A DNA stretch of 64,000 nucleotides from Streptomyces lincolnensis (GTDB taxonomy: Bacteria > Actinomycetota > Actinomycetes > Streptomycetales > Streptomycetaceae), in contig NZ_CP016438.1 of assembly GCF_001685355.1 (NCBI RefSeq), forward strand, positions 10,106,001 to 10,170,000, written 5' to 3'. Numbering within the stretch: the stretch's first letter is position 1; the number at the start of each line of letters is the position of its first letter. A program made the translations under genes and the position numbers. This document shows positions 8,600 through 16,760 of the stretch, in pieces. The notes beneath the pieces were generated by a model. It was given only the letters and a program-made list of their open reading frames with translations, made no database searches and had not been told where the DNA came from.

Positions 8600-9329
8600 A
8601 TGCATTTCACGTCTGAACAGCGTCTCGACGACGGTGTCCTCGAGCGCGAATTCACCCTCGGCGAGATCCCCGGCATCCTGTGGACGCCCGCATCCGCACC
8701 AGCGCCGCTGATCCTGCTCGGCCACCCCCCGCTCGGACTGCACAAGATGTACCCCCGATTGGTGGCGCGGGCCCGGCACGCCACGGCGGATGGCTTCGCC
8801 GCGGCCACCATCGAGCTCCCTGGGAGCGGTGACCGGCCCCGTTGGGCCGCCGCCGAGCAGGCCCGCGCCGACCTGCGCCGGGCTATGGAAGCCGGCGAGC
8901 CGGTCAGCGACGAGATCATCGACGCCCTCATCCTCCCGCTGGTCGAAAAGGCGGTCCCGGAATGGCAGGCCGCCTTGGACGCCCTCCTGTCGCTGCCCGA
9001 GATCGGCGGCCCGGTCGGGTACTCGGGGGGGAGTGATCTCCATCGGCGTCCGCCTTGCGGTGGTCGAGCCGCGCGTCGTGGCCGCCGGTTTCTTCGCCGG
9101 GAGTTTCGTGCCTCGCGCCATGTTCGAGGAGGCCCGCCGGGTCACCATTCCGCTCCATGTCCTGCTGCAGTGGGACGACGAAGGGAACGACCGGCAGGCG
9201 GCCCTGGACCTGTTCGACGCCTTCGGCTCCAAGGAGAAGTCCTTGCACGCCAATATGGGCGGGCACACCGGCGTCCCGCAGTCCGCGGGGGACGCCGCGG
9301 CCCAGTTCTTCGCTCGGCATCTGCGCTAG
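8600..9329 (+). pseudogene. Dienelactone-hydrolase-like gene with a frameshift in a G7 run
   Basis: The frame from ATG 8600 (MHFTSEQRLDDGVLEREF) matches a conserved streptomycete alpha/beta hydrolase as far as GGPVGYSGG, the nucleophile elbow. It then goes out of frame at a run of seven Gs (9026-9032). Removing one G gives GYSGGVISIGVRLAVVEP and an intact reading to the stop at 9327-9329, ending QFFARHLR. The catalytic Ser and the C-terminal NMGGHTGVP histidine region are both present. It is either a recent pseudogene or a homopolymer sequencing error. It is the only real cargo inside the 15-bp inverted-repeat unit. Confidence 0.75.
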
Positions 9330-9806
9330 CCGCGGGCTGGCCCCGCCGCCAGGCCAGTAGACGGTAGGCGGTGCCGGTCGGCACGCCGCTCATCGAGGGC
9401 AGGCCCCTGCCCTCGTCGATGGCGGTGGCCAGCGGCTGCACAACCGCCCCGCTCGGCCGGTACCGGCCATCGGCGGTACCGGCCGAGCGGGGCGGCGCTT
9501 GGCCACCAGCGCCTCCATCATCTGGGCCCACGCCGTGAGGCACTCAGCCCGTACCTTGCGGATCGCCGGAGAGTGGGGGATCAACTGAGCACGTTTGCCG
9601 AGCCCCGTGAGCAGGGGTGACGAGGTTCAAAGAGCGCCATCACCGCTGACCGACGATCTTCCCTGAAGTCATCCGCTCGCGACCAGCGCGAGTATCCCGA
9701 ACCCCACGCACACCAGAACCGCCATCAGCAACTTCACGATGCACACCGCTCATTGACCATCTCGACGAGACCGGCCGCGCCATCGGCGGCGCCCATCCCT
9801 CTCTGC
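9330..9806. other. Degenerate small gene interrupted by a long palindrome, then intergenic DNA
   Basis: On the minus strand two pieces look like one small protein: LIPHSPAIRKVRAECLTAWAQMM (from 9584 leftward) and ATAIDEGRGLPSMSGVP (around 9410). They are in different frames, and the palindrome at 9444-9495 lies exactly between them. I do not recognise the protein. From 9639 to 9806 I see only a possible 25-residue hydrophobic minus-strand frame at 9669-9746. Confidence 0.4.
9444..9495. repeat. Perfect 21-bp inverted repeat with a 10-nt loop
   Basis: The arms are 9444-9464 and 9475-9495 and the loop is GGCCATCGGC. There are no mismatches. Each arm contains CCGGTACC or GGTACCGG. It is too long and symmetric for an ordinary terminator and separates two pieces of a degenerate frame. 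It may be a small palindromic mobile repeat. Confidence 0.75.
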
Positions 9807-10139
9807 CTACTTGAGTCCACCGAGACGAAGGGCATCCTCGATCTCGCTGAGCTTCGCGGACGGCAGGACGCCTGCCTGCCCGATCAGGTCTTCCCTGGCC
9901 AGGGTGACCAGCCAAGTACAGGGGATGAGGTCGGGACGTGGAAGTGCGACTCTCAGGACGCCGTCGAGAGGCAGTCCTTCGGGGGCACCTACTGCCACCT
10001 CAACGGCCACGCCGCTGAGATCGGTGCCCGCGGGAGCGACGACCTGCATCGCCAAGAAACCGGACGCCTCTTCTCCCGACAGCAGTACGACTGCCCGCTG
10101 CTCGTTGAAATGTGCCCACCAGACTTCGCCACGTCGCAT
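9807..10139 (-). CDS. PemK/MazF-family toxin-like protein
   Basis: A 110-residue protein beginning MRRGEVWWAHFNEQRAVVLLS, the classic MazF/PemK start, followed by the beta-barrel strands AMQVVAPAGTDLSG and CTWLVTLAREDLIG. MazF-type toxins are sequence-specific mRNA endoribonucleases normally paired with an antitoxin encoded just upstream. Only about 200 bp separate this start from the divergent kinase-like gene, and no antitoxin-like frame is visible there. It is therefore an orphan, or it uses an unusual partner. Length is typical. Confidence 0.8.
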   Translation of the reverse strand: MRRGEVWWAHFNEQRAVVLLSGEEASGFLAMQVVAPAGTDLSGVAVEVAVGAPEGLPLDGVLRVALPRPDLIPCTWLVTLAREDLIGQAGVLPSAKLSEIEDALRLGGLK

Positions 10140-10347
10140 ATGTCCTCCCGGTACGGGACGGTGCGCCTGCGTCGCCCCTTCGACCGCCGCCTACTCCAGG
10201 CATAGATCGTAATGTCGGCTGGTCAGGGTCTACCCTGTGACCCGCGGCCACCCCGTGATCGTTTGTCTTCACACACCGATGATCAACGGTGGCCGCACCC
10301 ATGTCGTCTTTGACGCCATCGGCCCTGCGAACGCACGGAGACCGCCT

Positions 10348-10923
10348 GTGCCTGCCGACGCATACGAAGCACTGCTCATCGGCGGCCGCGCCGGGGTCGG
10401 CAAGACCACGGTCGGCTGGGAGATCTCCGCGCAACTGCAAACCCTGCGCATCGCCCACTGCTTGATCGAGGGCGACAACCTGGACCAGGCATTCCCCGCC
10501 CCGGCCGACGACCCCGCCCGCACGAAGATGACCGAGGCGAACCTCGCCGCGCTCTGGCGCAACTACGTCGCTCTGGGATACCGCAGGCTGATCTACACCA
10601 ACACCGTCTCCGTTCTGGAGCCCGACCTGATCACCCGCGCCATGGGCGGCACACCCCGCATCACCGCGGTACTCCTGACCGCCGACGACGCAACCACCCG
10701 ACAGCGTCTCGGCAGCCGAGAGATCGGCAGCCAACTCGACGCCCACGTCACCCGAAGCACTGCCATGGCCCAACATCTGGAAGCCACCGCACCTCCGTGG
10801 GTCGCACGGATATCCACCGACGGCCGATCCGTCACCGACATCGCTCGCGACGCCATCGCGGCAACCAACTGGTCAGCCCAATCGGCACAGACCCCGGATC
10901 ACGAACCACGCCTGGAGTACTAA
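10348..10923 (+). CDS. P-loop kinase-like ATPase
   Basis: A small nucleotide-binding protein (191 aa from GTG 10348) with a Walker A motif [14 protein letters not shown] at residues about 12-25 and LIEGDNL after the second strand, as in adenylylsulfate and gluconate kinase-like proteins. The C-terminal half has [16 protein letters not shown], which fits a lid or arginine-finger region. I prefer GTG 10348 over ATG 10237, because homology begins there and GGAG lies upstream. It overlaps the convergent TetR gene by four bases at the 3' end. The substrate is unknown. Confidence 0.7.
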   Translation: MPADAYEALLIGGRAGVGKTTVGWEISAQLQTLRIAHCLIEGDNLDQAFPAPADDPARTKMTEANLAALWRNYVALGYRRLIYTNTVSVLEPDLITRAMGGTPRITAVLLTADDATTRQRLGSREIGSQLDAHVTRSTAMAQHLEATAPPWVARISTDGRSVTDIARDAIAATNWSAQSAQTPDHEPRLEY

Positions 10924-11603
10924 GCGTTCGCGGTGTCGTCCGGGTGGAGGGCGTCGAGGATGAGGGTGAGGCCGAAGGTGAACTCGTCGGCGTAGTCGTA
11001 GCCGGGCTTGAGGACGTGCTCGGTGGCCAGTTCGGTGAGGTGGGGGTAGTCGTCGGCGGGCATGTCGCGCAGGATGGCGTCGGTGACCTCGTTGAGTTCC
11101 GCCGTGCCGGTGAACGGCAGGCTCAGCTCCTGGAGCACGAAGCCGTACAGGTAGCTGTCGATCAGTGAGATGGCGTGCGCGGCCATGGGGACGGAGAAGC
11201 CTCCGGCGCGCAACGCTCCGATGACGGCGTCGTGGTGGCGCAGGGTCGCGGGGCCGGGCTGGGAGCGGGAGTCCATGAGGCCGATGGACCACGGGTGGCG
11301 CCGCAGGACGGCACGGGCGCAGACCGCGCGGTGGCGCATGGCGCTCTTCCAGTCCGTGTCGCGCGGCGGCAGGTCGATCTCGCCGAACACCGCGTCCACC
11401 ATGCCGTCGAGGATGTCCTCCCTGCCTGCCACGTGGTGATACAGCGACATCGCCTCAACTCCCAGCGGTTCGGCGATGGCCCGCATGGTGAGTGCGGCCG
11501 ATCCCTTCTCGTCCGCCACCGCCACCGCCGTACGGATCACGCGCTCGCGACTGAGCGGGATGCGTGCCGATGTCCCGCGTCGGCCCTTGCCTCCCTCGCG
11601 CAT
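10920..11603 (-). CDS. TetR-family repressor
   Basis: 227 residues with an N-terminal TetR helix-turn-helix ([38 protein letters not shown], residues about 20-57) and a ligand-binding domain of the TetR_C type. It is divergent from an NmrA-like reductase gene. The 106-bp intergenic region carries two identical-pattern palindromes (CCTTA-N5-TAAGG), so it very likely represses that gene and itself. The inducer is unknown. Confidence 0.88.
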   Translation of the reverse strand: MREGGKGRRGTSARIPLSRERVIRTAVAVADEKGSAALTMRAIAEPLGVEAMSLYHHVAGREDILDGMVDAVFGEIDLPPRDTDWKSAMRHRAVCARAVLRRHPWSIGLMDSRSQPGPATLRHHDAVIGALRAGGFSVPMAAHAISLIDSYLYGFVLQELSLPFTGTAELNEVTDAILRDMPADDYPHLTELATEHVLKPGYDYADEFTFGLTLILDALHPDDTANA

Positions 11604-11631
11604 GCGCCCCTCCTTTTCGCTCCCTTGACCG

Positions 11632-11682
11632 CCTTACGGCATAAGGATAGCTTGCCTTACAACATGGCCTTACAACATAAGG
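11632..11682. promoter_or_regulatory. Paired TetR operators CCTTA-N5-TAAGG
   Basis: CCTTACGGCATAAGG (11632-11646) and CCTTACAACATAAGG (11668-11682) share the same dyad with different spacers. Between them lies the half site CCTTACAACAT (11655-11665), which directly repeats the left part of the second operator. Position and symmetry fit binding by the adjacent TetR protein. Confidence 0.65.
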
Positions 11683-11709
11683 TCAGCAGTCCGGCGAAGG
11701 GGATGCGGC

Positions 11710-12426
11710 ATGAGCACGGATCGTGTGAAGAAGGTCTGCATCGTCGGAGCATCGGGGAAGCTCGGGCAGTACATGGTCGGGCACGCCCTGGAACGCGGCT
11801 ACGACGTGATCGGCGTGTGCCGGGAGCGCAGCGTGCCGAAACTGGCCGCGTTCGAAGGCCGGATGACCGTGATCCCCGGACCCACGAACGACTCGGAGGT
11901 GATCCGGCGGGCGGTCGCCGGGTGCGATGGGGTGCTGACGGTGCTGGCGCCCTGGGGTGTCCAGCAGTACGCATCAGGCACTGCGCAGGCGGTGCTCGAC
12001 CATGCGCGGCCGGGTGCGCGCCTGGTCTTCTCCTGCGGCTGGCACATCACGCGCGACGGCAAGGACAAGTACTCGCGAATGTTCACCGTGGGCGTCCGGA
12101 TCGCCTCCGTGCTCGCCAAGCTCGTCCGCGCCGTCGAGATCGACGACCAAGTGGAGGCGTGCCGACGGGTGTTCGCCAGCGACACCCGGTGGACCGTGGT
12201 GCGCGGCAGCAGCCTGGAGGAAGGCGAAAGCCAGGGCCTGCCCGTGTGGAGCCGCCACGTGGGTGATCCGGTACTGGCCGGCAACCTGACGCGTCGGGTG
12301 GACTTCGCCCTGTTCATGGTGGAAGCGCTCACCAACGACACGCTCATCCAGGAGGCCCCCGCGATCGTCGGCTGCCGAACTCCCAGCGCGCTCGCCCATG
12401 CAGGAGGCCCCCGCAACCAGGCCTAG
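11710..12426 (+). CDS. NAD(P)H-binding NmrA-like oxidoreductase
   Basis: 238 residues. The Rossmann nucleotide motif is CIVGASGKLGQYMV at residues 9-22, and the fold is that of atypical short-chain dehydrogenases such as NmrA and flavin-reductase-like proteins. It lacks a clear YxxxK catalytic pair, as is common in this group. It starts at ATG 11710, 28 bp after the second TetR operator, and is probably induced when the divergent TetR protein is released. The substrate is unknown; a quinone or aldehyde detoxification role is only a guess. Confidence 0.78.
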   Translation: MSTDRVKKVCIVGASGKLGQYMVGHALERGYDVIGVCRERSVPKLAAFEGRMTVIPGPTNDSEVIRRAVAGCDGVLTVLAPWGVQQYASGTAQAVLDHARPGARLVFSCGWHITRDGKDKYSRMFTVGVRIASVLAKLVRAVEIDDQVEACRRVFASDTRWTVVRGSSLEEGESQGLPVWSRHVGDPVLAGNLTRRVDFALFMVEALTNDTLIQEAPAIVGCRTPSALAHAGGPRNQA

Positions 12427-12635
12427 CCGGGCCGGAGCCGAGCGAGCACATGCAGGACCCACCGTGCCATACCCAATGGGTGCCGACGGCCTGGAAGTCG
12501 GTGAAGCCCATGGGTGCCGGTACCGGCCTGGCAGGCAACCCTGGGGCTCAACACCCTCGCAGAGCTGGCCTGTTGAAGGGCTGGCATTGTCAGTGGTGAA
12601 TGCAAGCATGGTCCATCGCGCGGGGAGCAATGGCG

Positions 12636-13010
12636 ATGGAGAGGAAGTACACGGTGGTCTGGATCGACAAGTACAAGCGCTCGGACGGGACCGTGGTACG
12701 GGCGCATTCCCGGTGGGCGCCGGGTGCGCGCCGGGAGATGACAGTCTTAGCCGTGGTCGCGTTGGCCGTGGTCGGGATGGGCAACGGCGCCCGTGGGGGC
12801 ACCGCCGACGGCACGGCACCGCGGCCGCAGTCGACCGTGCAGTACCCGATCCGGTTCGAGGGGGCGAGCGCAGAGGAGGGCCAGGCCGCGCAGCCGCGGC
12901 CGGCGGTGTCGTACCCGGTCAGATGGCAGACCCCGAAGTCGACGCCTACCGTTCCCAGGCCGACGGTGTTGTACCCGATCGACTTCTCCACGATGGGCAG
13001 CGGCAGGTGA
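12636..13010 (+). CDS. Membrane protein with three YPI/YPV repeats
   Basis: 124 residues from ATG 12636 (GGGGAG upstream). The N-terminus contains IDKYKRSDGTVVRAHSRW, a K-x-R-S-D-G-T-x-V-x-x-H-x-R pattern. It is followed by one hydrophobic helix (TVLAVVALAVVGMG, residues about 36-49) and a proline-rich tail with three spaced repeats: TVQYPIRF, AVSYPVRW and TVLYPIDF. No family recognised. Its stop codon overlaps the start of the Mrr-type nuclease (GTGA), so the two are translationally coupled and probably act together at the membrane. Confidence 0.6.
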   Translation: MERKYTVVWIDKYKRSDGTVVRAHSRWAPGARREMTVLAVVALAVVGMGNGARGGTADGTAPRPQSTVQYPIRFEGASAEEGQAAQPRPAVSYPVRWQTPKSTPTVPRPTVLYPIDFSTMGSGR

Positions 13011-13684
13011 GCCGCCGCCCGCGCCGCAGGACGCGTCGACAGCAGCAGAAGGACACGCAGTTCACCACGTTCCTGGCCGCTGCCGTGGCCGTGGGCATGG
13101 TCGTGACGGTGGTCAACTGGCTGCTCGCCCACTGGTGGGTGCTGCTCGTGGCCGCGGTTCTCGCCGTCGTGGGCGGTACCGGGTGGTGGCAGCAGCGGAA
13201 CCGGCGGGCGCGGTGGGCGCAGGCGCAGGCACGTGCCTTGCGCTACGGGCTGGCGCAGCTGGACGCGCTGACGCACCGGCAGTTCGAGCACGCGATCCGA
13301 GACCTGATGCGCCGCGACGGCTGCACTGACGCCGTGCAGGTCGGCGGGCAGGGTGACCTGGGAGCGGACGTGAAGGCCACGGACCCTTCGGGACGGCGCT
13401 GGGTGATCCAGTGCAAGCACCGCAGGAACGGGGACCGGGGCGCGGCGGTGGGAACGCCGGATCTCCAGGTGCTCAACGGCACGGGCCGCCCGGTGCATGG
13501 GGCGGACGTCGTGGTGATGGTGACCAACGGCAGGATCACCCGGCCCGGCCGCGACTTTGCCCAGCAACAGAGGCTCCACCTGGTCGACCGACGAGTCCTG
13601 GGGGAGTGGGCTGCGGGATCCCGGCCACTCTGGGAACTGCTGCGGGCTCTGCCACCCCCGCGTAGGCCGTCAGCGCTCTCCTGA
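13007..13684 (+). CDS. Membrane-anchored Mrr-type restriction endonuclease
   Basis: 225 residues. A basic N-terminus is followed by two adjacent membrane segments (FLAAAVAVGMVVTVVNWLL and VLLVAAVLAVVGGTGWW), then a restriction-endonuclease-like domain. Its core is HRQFEHAIRDLMRRDGCT, the metal-binding GDLGADVKA and IQCKHR (D...QxK, the Mrr catalytic signature). GTG 13007 overlaps the previous stop. Mrr enzymes cut modified DNA, and membrane-tethered versions are common in actinobacteria with unclear targets. The coupled upstream protein may be a partner or regulator. Confidence 0.78.
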   Translation: MSRRPRRRTRRQQQKDTQFTTFLAAAVAVGMVVTVVNWLLAHWWVLLVAAVLAVVGGTGWWQQRNRRARWAQAQARALRYGLAQLDALTHRQFEHAIRDLMRRDGCTDAVQVGGQGDLGADVKATDPSGRRWVIQCKHRRNGDRGAAVGTPDLQVLNGTGRPVHGADVVVMVTNGRITRPGRDFAQQQRLHLVDRRVLGEWAAGSRPLWELLRALPPPRRPSALS

Positions 13685-13915
13685 CCATGGTGTAGCTCCC
13701 TGTGCCTCTGACCACCCTGGCACGAGGCGGCGTGATCACACCGACCGGCACCGGTTCACGTACGGGGCAACCCCAGCGCCGGGGAGCCCACCGGTGGTCC
13801 CAGCAACACCCCCACACCCACTGTCTGGCCGCACTGTCCCATCGCCCCGTGTCCGCCAGAGTCGTGGGAGTCGGCGGACACGGCCGACGGATTCTCCATC
13901 GGGAGGGGAAACAGC

Positions 13916-15502
13916 ATGTCCGAAGCAAGAGGTGGGGCACATCGCGGCATGGCCCGACGAGGGTTCCTGGCCGGGGCCGCCGTCGTGACGGGTACGGCAC
14001 TGACGACCACCGCATCCGCCGGCACGGCACGCGCGCTCGGGGCGAGGGCCGGAAACGGCGCCGACGCCAGCCTGTTGGCGTTCACCCACGTCACCCTGAT
14101 CGACGGATCGGGAGCACCCCCGGCCCCCGACATGACGGTCGTCGTCGAGGGCGGCCGCATCACCCAACTCGCCCCGAGCGCACGCATCCGGCTCCGCCCG
14201 GGCACCCGCACGGTCGACCTGACCGGCAAGTACCTGATCCCGGGACTGATCGAGGCGCACACCCACAGCGACGGCCCGGAGACAGTGATCCCGACGCTGT
14301 ACGCCCTCGCCGGCGTCACCACGGTCCGGGAGATGCGGGGCCAGCCGGTCCACCACGAGTGGCGCGAGAAGATCCGCAGCGGTGCGCTGCTCGGACCCCG
14401 CTGGGTGGTCGGCAGCCCCATCGTCGACGGCGGGCCATCACTGTGGGCGGCCGACGTGGGCCCGACCATCGAGGTGCGCGACGCGGCCGAGGCCCGGCGC
14501 GCCGTACGACGGGTCAAGCGCGAGGGGGCGGACTTCGTCAAGGTGTACTCCCGACTGTCCCGCGAGGCCTACTTCGCCATCGCGGACGAGGCCCGGCGCC
14601 AGGGCATGCCCCACCTCGGGCACTGCCCCGACACCGTACGGATCGCGGAGGCGAGCGCCACCGGCCACCGCACCATCGAGCACCTGCACGCGCTGCTCCT
14701 GGCGACCTCACGGCACGAGAAGGAGATACGGCGCCGCCTGGCCGCCGTACGGATCGACCCGCGCGATCCCAGCAGCCTGTCCCGCTACCACAGCTGGTTC
14801 CAGCAGGTGCACCCCCTCGAATGGCGGGCGGTGCAGGGCTACGACCGGGACCGGGCGGACGCCCTCTTCCGGAGTCTGGCGGCCGACGGGACAGCGGTCG
14901 TCCCCACGCTCAGCGTGCACCGCACGCTGGAGCTGCCCGACGACGTTCCGTCCCGGGCCGAGGAGTGGAAGTACCTGCCCGCCTGGCAGGTGGAGAGCTG
15001 GCCGGACCAGCTGACGGCACTGACCGGCGGGCGCACCCCCGAGCAGGCCCGGCAGATCCGCCGGATCTTCGAGCACCGGCTCCGGCTGGTGAGCGAGCTC
15101 CACGGCGCGGGCGTGCGGCTGGCCGCGGGCACCGACACCGGCACGGGATACCTCGTCCCGGGCTTCGCCCTCCACGACGAGCTGGCCCTCCTCGTGGCGG
15201 CCGGCCTCACCCCGGCCGAGGCCCTGCGCGCGGCCACGCGGGACGCGGCCCACACCCTCGGCCTGCCCGCCGTCGGCACCGTGGCCCGCGGACAGGCCGC
15301 CGACCTGCTCGTCCTCGACGCCGACCCGCTGCGCGACATCCGCAACACCCGCCGCATCCACGGCGTGGTCGTCGACGGCAGGTGGATCCCGCCGGAGGAA
15401 CGCCGCCGACTGCTCGCAGCGGTGGAAGAGGCCGCCGCACAGACCCCGCCGCCCCAGGAGGGGGCGACCATGACGGGCTGCGGCTGCGGAGGACACCCCT
15501 GA
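13916..15502 (+). CDS. Exported amidohydrolase (Tat substrate)
   Basis: 528 residues. A twin-arginine signal (MARRGFLAGAAVVTGTAL) is followed by an imidazolonepropionase-like amidohydrolase domain. Metal and catalytic positions are present: HTH in LIEAHTHSDG, a probable carboxylated lysine in FVKVYSR, histidines in LGHCPD and IEHLHA, and the aspartate in AAGTDTGTG. The last residues are CGCGGHP, an unusual cysteine-rich tail. The reaction is probably hydrolysis of a cyclic amide or peptide-like bond outside the cell. No neighbour reveals the substrate. Confidence 0.82.
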   Translation: MSEARGGAHRGMARRGFLAGAAVVTGTALTTTASAGTARALGARAGNGADASLLAFTHVTLIDGSGAPPAPDMTVVVEGGRITQLAPSARIRLRPGTRTVDLTGKYLIPGLIEAHTHSDGPETVIPTLYALAGVTTVREMRGQPVHHEWREKIRSGALLGPRWVVGSPIVDGGPSLWAADVGPTIEVRDAAEARRAVRRVKREGADFVKVYSRLSREAYFAIADEARRQGMPHLGHCPDTVRIAEASATGHRTIEHLHALLLATSRHEKEIRRRLAAVRIDPRDPSSLSRYHSWFQQVHPLEWRAVQGYDRDRADALFRSLAADGTAVVPTLSVHRTLELPDDVPSRAEEWKYLPAWQVESWPDQLTALTGGRTPEQARQIRRIFEHRLRLVSELHGAGVRLAAGTDTGTGYLVPGFALHDELALLVAAGLTPAEALRAATRDAAHTLGLPAVGTVARGQAADLLVLDADPLRDIRNTRRIHGVVVDGRWIPPEERRRLLAAVEEAAAQTPPPQEGATMTGCGCGGHP

Positions 15503-15791
15503 CAGCCCTCTGGCGGCGGCCTCGCCGACGAGTGACGCCGGCCGCAGCCCGGACGCGCTGTTGTGGCGCCTGTCCGTCGGGGTGCCCCTGATACACGCCG
15601 GCCGAGAGCCGGAGGCGTCCGAGGCGCTGGTGAACCTGCTGACACTGCGTCTGCGTGAGACGGCGCGGGCGGGCGACGGCAGCGGCGGGTACGGCGGCCG
15701 GGACCGGTGGGAGGAGACCCACAGCGGTGAACTCGATCAAGTTCGAGGGAGCATTCGAGCGGTCGAGCCCGCGGCCTGGGTGTGAAGGGCG
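15503..15791. other. Intergenic region with an unrecognised open frame
   Basis: A plus-strand frame (about 15540-15785) contains ALLWRLSVGVPLIHAG and EALVNLLTLRLRETAR, which look protein-like. It has no good start codon or ribosome-binding site. It may be the end of a decayed gene. Confidence 0.3.
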
Positions 15792-16370
15792 CTACTCGGC
15801 CCGCCACCAGCCCTGTCCGACATGCCAGTCCCTGACCCAGTGCAGGAAATTGCCCCCCGGCTGATCGGACGTGTGGTCGGCATAGGGTGCGGCGCATCCG
15901 TCTCCGAGCCACCACACCCGGCCGCGTTGCGGCCCGGTCACCACCAACGTCCAGTACTCACCGGGTCTGTCGCTGCCCAGCAGCACCGAGCCGTGCTGGT
16001 AGGTCTGGTGCAACAGAGACGAGTGACGGGTGTGGTCGTAGTAGTCGTACTCCCACTGCCACTCCTCCTCAAGAGGGAACGGCTGGCCGGGCACGCGTAC
16101 GGCGGCGCCATCGAACGGCTCCGGGCTCATCCAGCAGTCCGCTTCCCAGACGGCCCAGCTGTCCGGCTTCTCTCCCAGGGGCAGCAGACCACCCTCGTCA
16201 GGCGGACCGTCGTCGGTACCGTTCGCGATCTCGGTCACGAAAGTGCGATACGGCTCCGGCAACACCACCCCGTGCCTTCGCTCCCACACCCGAAGCTCTT
16301 CCCCGTCCAAAGGGCGGTGACGGACCTTGGCCGGAAAGGCTTCACGCAGGACGGCTATCGCACCCGACAT
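15792..16370 (-). CDS. SMI1/KNR4-family protein
   Basis: 192 residues from the ATG complementary to 16368-16370, with GGAAG upstream. The SMI1/KNR4 domain is visible: LDGEELRVWERRHGVVLPEPYRTFVTEIANG, then a long acidic and aromatic middle, and GRVWWLGDG near the end. In bacteria this superfamily mostly provides immunity to polymorphic and contact-dependent toxins or acts as a small scaffold. No toxin gene is adjacent, so the partner is unknown. A longer frame to 16469 exists but is low-complexity. Confidence 0.72.
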   Translation of the reverse strand: MSGAIAVLREAFPAKVRHRPLDGEELRVWERRHGVVLPEPYRTFVTEIANGTDDGPPDEGGLLPLGEKPDSWAVWEADCWMSPEPFDGAAVRVPGQPFPLEEEWQWEYDYYDHTRHSSLLHQTYQHGSVLLGSDRPGEYWTLVVTGPQRGRVWWLGDGCAAPYADHTSDQPGGNFLHWVRDWHVGQGWWRAE

Positions 16371-16760
16371 CGCATCTTCCGCGCCCTGCAGGTACCACCG
16401 GGCACTGACACTCTGCAAGCAGGAAACCCGGCCGACTTCAGGCTGGGCTGACCACGCCCCCGCCCGCATGGCTCACGGGCTGGATGGGCGGATGGGGGGG
16501 GGAGAGGGGCGAGAGCGCCCTCCCTGCGCTGCCGCCTTGGCGCGGAGCGCGGGCGCATGCCCGGCTTGCGTGAGCGCGGCCAATGGGGTCAGTTGGGGCT
16601 GGGAGTCGAACCCCGACGACATCGCCGCGCTCAGCCCACACCGCAGGGACAACGTGCTCCGCTTCGGCGGCGACGACACTGGGCTCCTCCACATCCCGCC
16701 GTCGCCGTACGGCAGCGCGCTGAACCTGCGTGCAGACTCGGCCTGGTGGGTCAGGGACAT
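16371..16760. other. Intergenic region with a possible gene relic
   Basis: On the plus strand around 16610-16760 a fragment reads NPDDIAALSPHRRDNVLRFG. It faintly resembles the C-terminal end of Tn3-type transposases. Nothing else is recognisable, and a G8 run lies at 16495-16502. Confidence 0.25.

Larger units (their letters stand above)
8254..9638. mobile_element. Unit bounded by 15-bp inverted repeats, carrying a hydrolase instead of a transposase
   Basis: GCTCTTTGAACCTCG at 8256-8270 recurs as its exact reverse complement at 9621-9635. Both copies read GG(N)GCTCTTTGAACC inward, as terminal repeats of an ISL3-like element would. The interior of about 1.38 kb has no transposase. It holds a hydrolase gene broken by one frameshift and a degenerate small frame. 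CCGCTGA occurs just outside both ends, but not immediately next to them, so a target duplication is unproven. Confidence 0.5.

Noticed and set aside
8246..9650. CCGCTGA as a target-site duplication of the inverted-repeat unit
   Set aside because: The two copies are at different distances from the repeats (2 and 6-8 nt), so chance is as likely.
16610..16760. Tn3-transposase-like fragment (DDIAALSPHRRDNVLRFG)
   Set aside because: The resemblance is short and the context is missing; not enough to annotate as a mobile element.
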